Source: Methylocystis sp. L43
Lineage (GTDB): Bacteria > Pseudomonadota > Alphaproteobacteria > Rhizobiales > Beijerinckiaceae
NCBI RefSeq assembly: GCF_015709525.1
Contig: NZ_JADNRA010000020.1
Coordinates: forward strand, 1-64,000
DNA length: 64,000 nucleotides
Direction of reading: 5' to 3'
Position 1 is the stretch's first letter. Each line of letters starts with the position of its first letter. The position numbers and the translations under genes are program-made. The notes under the pieces were generated by a model that made no database searches, was not told where the DNA came from, and worked only from the letters and a program-made list of their open reading frames with translations. Below, one piece after another: positions 51,427 through 59,256 of this stretch.

Positions 51427-52088
51427 TGGAGCTTTTGACAATCGACATCGCCCATGTGCTCGCGGGCGCGCTCCTCCTGACGAGCTTCATGCTGCTGTAT
51501 CAGGACCGACTGTCGGGGCTCATCAATATCTACACGCTTCACGCCGTCATTCTGTCGCTGTCGGTCGCCTGGCAGGCCTATTACCAGGATGCGCCGCACC
51601 TCTATCTCACGGCCGCCATCGCAGCGATCTTCAAGGCGCTGATCATTCCCTTCAGCCTTCGCCACATCATCAAGCGCTTGCGCATCCACCGCACCGTGGA
51701 GGTCGTTGGCGGCGTCGGCATAACCATGCTCATCGGCATATTTCTCGTGGCGCTGTCGCTCGTCGTCATGCTGCCGGCGACCGCCTCCGCCGATCCGCTG
51801 TCGCGCGAAGACATTGCATTCGCCTTGGCGATCGTGCTGCTGGGGCTGTTGATGATGGTGACCCGACGCAACGCCGTGAGCCAGATTATCGGTTTCATGT
51901 CGCTGGAAAATGGTCTGGTTCTGGCGGCGGCAGGGGCGAACGGCATGCCGCTCGTCGTCGAGATCAGCGTCGCCTTTTCCATTCTCATCGCCTTCATCGT
52001 GATCGGCATCTTCCTGTTTCGCATTCGCGAGCGATTCGACAACGTCGACCTTTCTGAACTCGATCGCGTGCGCGGAGGACGTTCATGA
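51426..52088 (+). CDS. Hydrogenase-4 membrane subunit (HyfE type)
   Basis: The 220-residue protein has about seven membrane segments and the HyfE core (LSREDIAFALAIVLLGLLMM, NAVSQIIGFMSLENGLVLAA). HyfE resembles the NuoK region of complex I. It begins inside the stop of the preceding gene and ends 4 nt inside the next. Confidence 0.88.
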   Translation: MELLTIDIAHVLAGALLLTSFMLLYQDRLSGLINIYTLHAVILSLSVAWQAYYQDAPHLYLTAAIAAIFKALIIPFSLRHIIKRLRIHRTVEVVGGVGITMLIGIFLVALSLVVMLPATASADPLSREDIAFALAIVLLGLLMMVTRRNAVSQIIGFMSLENGLVLAAAGANGMPLVVEISVAFSILIAFIVIGIFLFRIRERFDNVDLSELDRVRGGRS

Positions 52089-53533
52089 GTTCCGATCTTT
52101 TCATGGTCTCGAACGCGCTTGTCGGCATTCCCGCCGTCGCGGCCATCGCCGTTGCGCTTGAACCGGCCTACCGACGCTCGGCGATCATCAATCTCTGCGC
52201 CTCCGGCGCGACGTTTCTCTTCGCGCTTGTGCTTTTCGTCGTCGAACCCGAACGCGGCGGCTATCTCTTCGTCGACGACCTCAACATCGTCTTTATTGTG
52301 CTCTCGACCTTCATCGGCTTCACCACGAGCGTCTACAGCGCGAGCTATATCGACCATGAGATCGAAACTGGCCGGTTGACCACGAGAAACGTCCGCTTCT
52401 ATCACGCGATGTATCAGTCGCTGATGTGCGCGATGAATCTGGCGCTGCTCGCCAGCAACATCGGCCTCATGTGGGTCGCGGTCGAAGTCGCGACGCTGAC
52501 AACCGTGTTGATGGTCGGCATGTACCGCACGCCGCACGCTCTCGAGGCGGCTTGGAAATATTTCATCCTCGGCAGCGTCGGGATCGCGCTGGCGCTCTTT
52601 GGCACGATCCTCATTTACATGGCGGCCGAGCCAGTGCTGGGACAGGGCTATGACGCCATGGTCTGGACGACGCTGATGTCGCAAGCGCCGCAGTTCAATC
52701 CGCGGATGCTCAACGTCGCCTTCGTGTTTCTGATGCTCGGCTACGGCACCAAGGTTGGGTTGGCGCCGATGCACGCCTGGCTTCCGGATGCGCATGCGGA
52801 AGGCCCGACGCCGATCTCGGCGGTCTTGTCCGGCCTCCTTCTGAATGTCGCGCTTTATGCGGTGCTACGGTTCAAGATGCTGCTGACGGCCAATGCGGCG
52901 GCGATTACGCCAGGCCCGCTGATGATCACCCTCGGCCTCGCATCTCTCATCATGGCGGCTTTCATGCTTTACCGCCGCGGCGACATCAAGCGGCTGTTCG
53001 CCTACTCCTCCATCGAGCACATGGGCATTATCGCCTTCGCGTTTGGCATGGGCGGACCGCTCGCCAACTTCGCCGGTCTGCTGCACATGACGATGCACAG
53101 CCTGACGAAGTCCGCGATCTTCTTCTCGGTCGGCCACATCGCGCAGGTCAAGGGCACGCAGAGAATCGCCGACATCCGAGGTCTGACGCAGAGCCAACCG
53201 GCGCTCGGCTGGTCCCTCGTCGCTGGCGTCGTCGCGATCATCGGTCTGCCGCCGCTGGGCATCTTCATGAGCGAATTTCTCGTCGTGAGTTCGACCTTCG
53301 CGCGCCAGCCGCTCCTCGCTATTCCGCTGGTTTTCGGCCTCCTGCTGGCTTTTGGCGCCTTGCTGTTGCGGCTCACCGGGATGGCGTTCGGCGAGCCAAG
53401 CCGTGACCAAGGCGAGGTGAAGGCTTCCATGTGGCCTGTCTACGCGCATCTCTCGCTTGTGCTGCTGGCGGGAATCTACCTTCCCTCTCACGTCGTGACC
53501 TGGTTCCAGAACGTCGCGCGGCTCTTGGGTTGA
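52085..53533 (+). CDS. Hydrogenase-4 antiporter-like subunit (HyfF/NuoN type)
   Basis: The 482-residue protein is a second Mrp-type ion-translocating subunit. MWVAVEVATLTTVLMVGMYR and GYGTKVGLAPMHAWLPDAHA carry the Glu and Lys pathway residues, and YSSIEHMGIIAFAFGMGG is another family landmark. With the HyfB-like protein it gives two pump modules, as in hydrogenase-4. It overlaps the HyfE gene by 4 nt. Confidence 0.92.
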   Translation: MSSDLFMVSNALVGIPAVAAIAVALEPAYRRSAIINLCASGATFLFALVLFVVEPERGGYLFVDDLNIVFIVLSTFIGFTTSVYSASYIDHEIETGRLTTRNVRFYHAMYQSLMCAMNLALLASNIGLMWVAVEVATLTTVLMVGMYRTPHALEAAWKYFILGSVGIALALFGTILIYMAAEPVLGQGYDAMVWTTLMSQAPQFNPRMLNVAFVFLMLGYGTKVGLAPMHAWLPDAHAEGPTPISAVLSGLLLNVALYAVLRFKMLLTANAAAITPGPLMITLGLASLIMAAFMLYRRGDIKRLFAYSSIEHMGIIAFAFGMGGPLANFAGLLHMTMHSLTKSAIFFSVGHIAQVKGTQRIADIRGLTQSQPALGWSLVAGVVAIIGLPPLGIFMSEFLVVSSTFARQPLLAIPLVFGLLLAFGALLLRLTGMAFGEPSRDQGEVKASMWPVYAHLSLVLLAGIYLPSHVVTWFQNVARLLG

Positions 53534-53550
53534 GTTCAAAGGATGAAAAG

Positions 53551-55068
53551 ATGAACTTCGCCAGCAAACAGATGCCGGCCCCGCCATCGCCGCCGACGTG
53601 TCTGCCCTGGCCGCGTGAGATCGTCGACAGAGCTGGTTGGCTCGCTTTCGCCGAAAGTCTTTCGAAGGGCGAGCGCGAACTCCTCAGCCTGTGGGGCGAA
53701 CCTTCGAGCGTTCACATGGCGGTGCTCGAAGAGCGGGAGCCGCGCCTACGCATCATCACATTGGAGTGTCTTGAAGGCTGCTTTCCATCCGTCGGGCGAT
53801 TGCATCCGCCGGCGTTGAGGCTCGAGCGCGCGATCCGCGATATTTATGGGCTGAGGGCCGAAAACGCGCCCGACGCGCGGCCCTGGCTCGATCATGGCCG
53901 TTGGGGCGTGCGTCATCCTTGCAACGACCCCGAAAAGATCGACTCCACCAAAGACAGCTACGAATTCCTTCCCGCGGAAGGCGAACCGCTCCATCAGATA
54001 CCCGTCGGACCCGTGCATGCCGGCATTATCGAGCCGGGCCATTTCCGCTTCTCAGCCAATGGCGAAACCGTCGTGCGGCTTGAGGAGCGGCTCGGCTTCG
54101 TTCACAAGGGCGTCGATCACCTGATGACCGGCGCCTCGATCGAGCGCGCCGCGCGTCTCGCGGCGCGCGTGTCGGGCGACAGCACGGTCGCCTACAGCCT
54201 CGCCTTTTCGCAGGCGGTTGAGGCGGCGTTCGACGTCAATGTTCCGCCGCGCGCGACATATCTGCGCGCGCTGATGGCCGAACTGGAACGCCTCGCCAAT
54301 CATTTCGGCGATATCGGCGCCATCTGCAACGACGCGGCCTTCGCATTGATGCATGCGCAATGCGGCATCGTCCGCGAACGCATTTTGAGAGAAGCGGCAA
54401 ATTGCTTCGGACACCGCCTGATGATGGATCGCATCGCGCCGGGAGGCGTCCTCGTCGATCTGGCGCGAGAGAAAGTCGCGGCGCTCTTCACGCTGATCGA
54501 GTGGATGGAGCTGATGACTCCCCGGTTCATCGCGCTCTTTGGCGACACGACGTCGCTGCAGGATCGGACCGTCGGAACCGGCGTCGTCAGCGAGGCGCTC
54601 GCAAAGCAATATGCGAGCGGGGGCTATGTTGGACGCGCCTCGGGCCGGACGTTCGACGCGCGCAAGGCGATCGGTTACGCCCCCTATCCGCAGCTGAAGT
54701 TCGAGATCGGCGCCTCGAAGGAAGGCGACGTCGATGCGCGCGTCTGGGTCCGCTTCGACGAAATCAAAGCCTCGCTGCGAATCCTCAGACAGATTCTCGA
54801 CGAGGCGCCGGAGGGGCCGATCATCGCCGCCTGGGCGCTGCCGGAAGACTGGACGCGCGAAGGCGCCGCGCTCGTTGAAGGATTCCGCGGCGACATCTTC
54901 GTTTGGCTGCGCATGCGCGCGGACGGCGTGGTGCAGCGCTGTCATTTGCGCGATCCGTCCTGGTTCCAATGGCCGCTGCTCGAAGCGGCGATCAAGGACA
55001 ACATCGTCGCCGACTTCCCCCTCTGCAACAAATCCTTCAACTGTTCCTACTCGGGGCACGATCTCTAG
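53551..55068 (+). CDS. Large-subunit homologue (HyfG/NuoCD type) lacking NiFe ligands
   Basis: The 505-residue product has a NuoC-like N-terminus and a NuoD/HycE-like body (VGPVHAGIIEPGHFRFS, ERLGFVHKGVDHLM). HycE has the NiFe ligand motif RVCGICGFAHS; here the same place near residue 205 reads RVSGDSTVAYS, without Cys. The second pair (DPCxxC) is replaced near the end by CNKSFNCSYSGHDL, Cys492 and Cys498 only, spaced by five. It therefore cannot bind a NiFe centre as hydrogenases do. ATG at 53551 follows GGATG. This fits the Ehr (hydrogenase-related) class. Confidence 0.9.
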   Translation: MNFASKQMPAPPSPPTCLPWPREIVDRAGWLAFAESLSKGERELLSLWGEPSSVHMAVLEEREPRLRIITLECLEGCFPSVGRLHPPALRLERAIRDIYGLRAENAPDARPWLDHGRWGVRHPCNDPEKIDSTKDSYEFLPAEGEPLHQIPVGPVHAGIIEPGHFRFSANGETVVRLEERLGFVHKGVDHLMTGASIERAARLAARVSGDSTVAYSLAFSQAVEAAFDVNVPPRATYLRALMAELERLANHFGDIGAICNDAAFALMHAQCGIVRERILREAANCFGHRLMMDRIAPGGVLVDLAREKVAALFTLIEWMELMTPRFIALFGDTTSLQDRTVGTGVVSEALAKQYASGGYVGRASGRTFDARKAIGYAPYPQLKFEIGASKEGDVDARVWVRFDEIKASLRILRQILDEAPEGPIIAAWALPEDWTREGAALVEGFRGDIFVWLRMRADGVVQRCHLRDPSWFQWPLLEAAIKDNIVADFPLCNKSFNCSYSGHDL

Positions 55069-55080
55069 GACACGCGCGCG

Positions 55081-55596
55081 ATGCAGAAATTCTTGCTTCA
55101 GGGCCTGCTCCGCCGCGCTCTGACCGAACCGGCGCCCATTCCCAATGCGACGTCGATCGCTGAACTCGGCTACACGCTCGGCCGAACGGCGCGCCAGAAA
55201 CTGGGACGCAGCCTGTCGATCCGCGAAGTCGACGCGGGGTCCTGCAACGGCTGCGAACTGGAAATTCACGCGCTCAACAACGCCTACTACGATCTCGAAA
55301 GATTCGGCCTGCGTTTTGTGGCGTCGCCGCGCCACGCCGACGTCTTGCTCGTCACGGGTCCAGTGACGAAAAACATGCGCGAAGCGCTTGAACGAACCTA
55401 TGCGGCGACGCCCGATCCAAAATGGGTGATCGCTGTCGGCGACTGCGCATTCGATGGGGGAATTTATTGCGAGAGCTACGCATGTGTTGGCGGCGTCGCG
55501 AAGGTCGTCCCCGTCGATCTTCATATTCGCGGCTGTCCGCCTGATCCGACGACGCTGCTCAAAGGGCTGATCGCCTTCGTTGAAACGATGAGCTGA
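55081..55596 (+). CDS. Fe-S small subunit homologue (HyfI/NuoB type)
   Basis: The 171-residue product keeps all four N2-type cluster ligands: Cys55 and Cys58 in GSCNGCELE, Cys122 in VGDCAFDG and Cys152 in RGCPPDP. Extra Cys130 and Cys135 lie in IYCESYACVGG. The complex therefore can carry an electron to the membrane arm even without NiFe. No separate 2[4Fe-4S] ferredoxin (HyfH) gene is next to it. Twelve nt separate it from the large-subunit gene. Confidence 0.9.
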   Translation: MQKFLLQGLLRRALTEPAPIPNATSIAELGYTLGRTARQKLGRSLSIREVDAGSCNGCELEIHALNNAYYDLERFGLRFVASPRHADVLLVTGPVTKNMREALERTYAATPDPKWVIAVGDCAFDGGIYCESYACVGGVAKVVPVDLHIRGCPPDPTTLLKGLIAFVETMS

Positions 55597-55634
55597 ACGA
55601 CGCCAGCGAGCGTATTGAACATGGCCGCCGCCAG

Positions 55635-55656
55635 AAAAATGGTGACGGCCATTTTT
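55635..55656 (+). terminator. Possible weak terminator after the Ehr-like operon
   Basis: AAAAATGG and CCATTTTT form an 8-bp perfect stem with a 6-nt loop 38 nt after the small-subunit stop, ending in T's. The stem is A/T-rich, so termination would be partial at best. Confidence 0.45.
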
Positions 55657-55762
55657 GCGAAATGCGCGAGCAATATTTGAGGGCACAGAGATAAACTCGG
55701 GAAAAACCTGCGCATAAAAACTTGGCTAGAACGCAAGCGTGCGAAATGTAGAGGACGCACCA

Positions 55763-57511
55763 ATGCAGACGCGCCAGAATGCCAAGATTTTTCGAGCTGA
55801 GCCTCTCTGGAGCGGCGCAAAGGCGAAGATCCATTTACTTAAAGACGTCAAGCGTTCGGCAATTGCGCTTACGGCTGCTGGCGTCGTGGCTCTATTGCCG
55901 CCACATCGCGCGATGGCCATGACGGACAAGGAGCAGCTGCAAATGCTCCTTGGTCAGGTGATGCAACTTAAAGCCCGCATGGATAAAAAGGACCGAGATG
56001 AGCAGGAGCGTCGCCGGGCCGAAACAGTAAATGCTCGCAGCGCGAACGTCAGGGAAACGGCGCTGACGCCGGTCGCCGCCGTCGCCATGCCAAGGATCCC
56101 AGATAGGTTCGTCTACAAGGGTCTGGAGATTATTCCCGGCGGCTTTCTGGCGCTTGAGTCGGTCTGGCGCAACCACTGGGTCGGCGCCGACGTCGCCACG
56201 CCCTTCAACGCCATTCCCTATGGCTTCGCGACGGCCGGACATACGGACGAGTTTCACTTCAGCGCCCGCGCGACGCGCCCCGCGCTCCTCGTGCGCGGCG
56301 ATCTCAGTCCCACGACGCATATCCAGGGCTATTTCGAAACGGACTTTCTCGGCGCGGCCCAGACGGCGAACGCGAACCAGAGCAATTCGTACAATCTCCG
56401 CGTTCGACAGGCCTATACGAATATCGACAATGACGATTATGGGCTTCATTTCACGGCAGGTCAGACCTGGTCGCTCATAACTATGAATTCAGCTGGCACC
56501 CGGCCCGACACGTCGTTGCAGCCGCCGACGATCGATCACAATTATATGCCGGGCTATGTCTGGGACCGAAATCCTGGCGTCCGCATTTACAAGGATTTCG
56601 GAAAGCAATTCTGGTTGGCTTTGGCCGCGGAAGGTTCAGCGAACACGTTCGCAGCGCCCGGCCCAGCGTTCGGCCCTGTCTCCACTCTCCTTCCCAACAA
56701 TCTCGGGATCCCCGCGCCCGCTCTACTCGCCTTGGCGACGAACGGCGGCTCGCTCAACACTTTGGATACTTATTCCTTTAATCGACTTCCCGATCTTGTC
56801 GGCAAGGTCGCATGGGATGCGCCACTCGGCGACCGGACGGTGCATCTGGAAGCGTTCGGGGTGGCGCGTGAGATGACCGAGCGCCTCTATTTCGGCAATC
56901 ATCGTATTTGGTCTGGCGCCGTTGGCGCCGGCGCAATTATCCCGATCATTCCCAAGCTCCTGGAATTCCAAGCGTCGGGCATGATCGGGCGTGGCGTCGG
57001 CCGCCTTGCATCGAGTCAGCTTCCCGATGCGACCTATTCAGTTTTCGGCGCGCTCCAGCCGCTCCATCAGCGAAGCCTCCTCGTCGGCGCAACGCTGCAT
57101 CCGACGCCGCAAACCGATGTTTTCGCTTTCGCGGGCGGCGACATCGCCGGTAAGAACTCGCAAGTCGCAGCCATCAATGGCACGATCTACGCGGGCGGAT
57201 ATGGCAATCCGCTTTATAACAATATCGGCTGCGGCCTGGAAAATCCGATATCGCAGATTACGCCGGGGGTCTCCGCCGCCGTTCCGCTCGCCGCGCTCGG
57301 CAATCCCCTTTTCGGTTGTTCCGGACAGACCCACGCGCTACGCGAAATCACCACTGGAGCCTGGCACACCTTCTACGAGGGACCGGCCGGCAAAATCAGA
57401 GTCGGCGTGCAGTTCGCCCATATCATTCGTAACGGCTTCACCGGGGTCGGCGGCGCGCCGCACGGCTCGGAAAACACCATCTTGACGAGCTTCCGCTACT
57501 TTCCCTTCTAG
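55763..57511 (+). CDS. Outer-membrane porin-like protein
   Basis: The 582-residue product has a twin-Arg-less signal region (SAIALTAAGVVALLPPHRAMA), a short coiled-coil part (LQMLLGQVMQLKARMDKKDR) and a beta-rich body with alternating hydrophobic residues, ending FRYFPF with a terminal Phe, the signature of outer-membrane barrels. The start at 55763 follows AGAGGA. It may be an anion or general porin; its position after the SulP/Ehr genes hints at supply of a shared substrate, but the gap of about 170 nt and the weak terminator leave this open. Confidence 0.75.
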   Translation: MQTRQNAKIFRAEPLWSGAKAKIHLLKDVKRSAIALTAAGVVALLPPHRAMAMTDKEQLQMLLGQVMQLKARMDKKDRDEQERRRAETVNARSANVRETALTPVAAVAMPRIPDRFVYKGLEIIPGGFLALESVWRNHWVGADVATPFNAIPYGFATAGHTDEFHFSARATRPALLVRGDLSPTTHIQGYFETDFLGAAQTANANQSNSYNLRVRQAYTNIDNDDYGLHFTAGQTWSLITMNSAGTRPDTSLQPPTIDHNYMPGYVWDRNPGVRIYKDFGKQFWLALAAEGSANTFAAPGPAFGPVSTLLPNNLGIPAPALLALATNGGSLNTLDTYSFNRLPDLVGKVAWDAPLGDRTVHLEAFGVAREMTERLYFGNHRIWSGAVGAGAIIPIIPKLLEFQASGMIGRGVGRLASSQLPDATYSVFGALQPLHQRSLLVGATLHPTPQTDVFAFAGGDIAGKNSQVAAINGTIYAGGYGNPLYNNIGCGLENPISQITPGVSAAVPLAALGNPLFGCSGQTHALREITTGAWHTFYEGPAGKIRVGVQFAHIIRNGFTGVGGAPHGSENTILTSFRYFPF

Positions 57512-57550
57512 GTCGGTCCTACGGCTTTAAGGGCGCTTCTCCCATGCGCT

Positions 57551-58578
57551 TCATTGTTCGAAAGCCCATATCCGGTTCCAGTCGCTCTTCATGCTGACGA
57601 CGAACCAACCCTGCCGCTGCGCCTCGTCATACAAAGACTGCGGAAAAGTCCCGATTCTGGTGTCGGGCAATCCGAGCGCCGGGCCATAGGCGTATTCGCG
57701 CTGGACGTCGTCGTGCAAAACCAACATGCCAAACCGCGCGCCGTCCCCGGACGTCGTGTATTCGAGCATCTGCCGGTCGCCCGTTGAGTTGCCGAATGCG
57801 GCGCGCGGCCGACGACCGATCATCAAATGGATGGCCTCGGGCTTGCCGGAACCAACGTCGCTGAGCAGCGTTTCGGGGCCCTCGATCAGAACGGGACGCC
57901 GGAGCTTGTCGTAACGATAACTTACGCTCTCCAGAGTCCGACAACCTGCTCGGGCGGAACGCCATAGGTCTTCTCTGCGTAGACCCGCACGAAATCTTGC
58001 CCGCCTCCGGTGACGATATACGTCTTGTAGCCGTTGGCGCGCAGATGCTTCATCAGCTCGAGCATCGGCAGATACGTCAGCTCGGTGTAGCGGCGGCCCC
58101 AGCGCGGGTGTCTTGCTGTCTCAAGCCATTTCTCCGCATCGGCTCTAAACCGCTCTACGCTCATGCCGCTCAGCGGCGCGGCCATGATCTTGATGAGGTC
58201 CCTCGTGGAAAGCTTCGATATCGCCGCCATGTTGCGAGAGAGCGCTGTCTTGAAGGGCTCGATCTTCGCAAGCGCCGGTCTTGCCTTTACGACGGCAGGC
58301 AGGCGATCCAGACAATACATCAACTGCGGGTATATCGGATGGGACGCCCAGAGCGTGCCATCCTGATCGAAGACCGCGATGCGCTCCTCGGGCGGCACGA
58401 ATGTCATACTTGATGGATCGGTCGTCGCTCGAATCAATTCGACGATGGCATGTTTCGCCGGACCTTCGTTCCATGACGGAAGCGGATCGCTTCCCGCCCT
58501 CACAGATGATCCCGCCAACAGGAATGTTGTGGCCATCACGGCGAGAAGGAATCCCAATCGAACCAGCGCTTTCATCAT
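57551..58578 (-). pseudogene. Secreted HAD-superfamily phosphatase, frameshifted
   Basis: The first part (58578 to 57922) has a signal peptide and the HAD motif I AVFDQDGTLWASHP, then TYIVTGGGQDFVRVYAEKTY and ends abruptly at LWRA and a stop. In another frame downstream the protein continues as SVSYRYDKLRRPVLIEG, then MMIGRRPRAAFGNSTGD (motif IV region) and DWNRIWAF to 57551. A single net frameshift near 57935 explains both parts. All catalytic motifs are present on either side. The gene is either a recent pseudogene or carries a sequencing error. A GGGAGGA site precedes the start. The gap 58579-58919 has no gene. Confidence 0.82.
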
Positions 58579-58919
58579 TCCTCCCGAGAGGCCGACAGGT
58601 CGTCCATAGAGCGCCTCCGACGAGGTCGGATGTCTGCACGACGAATGGTCGACGGCAGACGATGGGCGCGGCCATTTATAAGCGATTTGCGAGATCGGCT
58701 ATGGGCGCTGTCGCCATCGGCGAACATGAGTTTCCGCTGAGGAGCTAATTCGCAGAAGATCAATTGAGAGACCGAAGCGCGCGACAAATTTGCAACGCTC
58801 GGCGCAATTCGATGGCGAAAGACGCCAGAAGATCGGAACAGAGATTGATTTCAGTCGTTGTTAGGATGACGTTCTAGACAGGTTGTTCAGTGGTCCGTCT
58901 CTAAAGAAGGAGATTTCCG

Positions 58920-59099
58920 ATGACCACCAGAAAGCTTCAGCGAAGGCGAAACGCTATCCGATTGATTCTCCAGAACCTGGAGACTCGTCCGTTCTGCGAG
59001 GATCATCTGCCGCACTCTGGCGGATGGTTGAGCCAGCCTCGACCCAGGCTGTCGCGCAACTCCTCGTCCAGCGGCGGCACTCAAGGCGATCGCCGCTAG
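58920..59099 (+). CDS. Candidate 59-residue basic protein
   Basis: A strong AAGGAG site precedes the ATG. The frame encodes MTTRKLQRRRNAIRLILQNL and then a Cys/His region (FCEDHLPHSG) and a Ser/Gly-rich tail. I recognise no family. It lies between the HAD remnant and the kinase. The ribosome site makes it more likely real than chance, but evidence is slender. Confidence 0.35.
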   Translation: MTTRKLQRRRNAIRLILQNLETRPFCEDHLPHSGGWLSQPRPRLSRNSSSSGGTQGDRR

Positions 59100-59256
59100 A
59101 AATTTGCGGCGGCGGCGCGTGAGCGCCTCTCCGCAGCGCCCGCAATGGGGACGCGTCAGCGTTCCGGCGACGAACGCCCCGACCGTGGATGTAACGGCGG
59201 GGCGTTCTGCGTTTAGCCTGGAGGCGGATTGGAGGGCAGCAGATCTTGCCGCGGAA

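Noticed and set aside
53551-55596. A functional group 4 [NiFe] hydrogenase
   Set aside because: The large-subunit homologue lacks the CxxC pairs needed to bind nickel and iron, and no hyp maturation genes are in the window.
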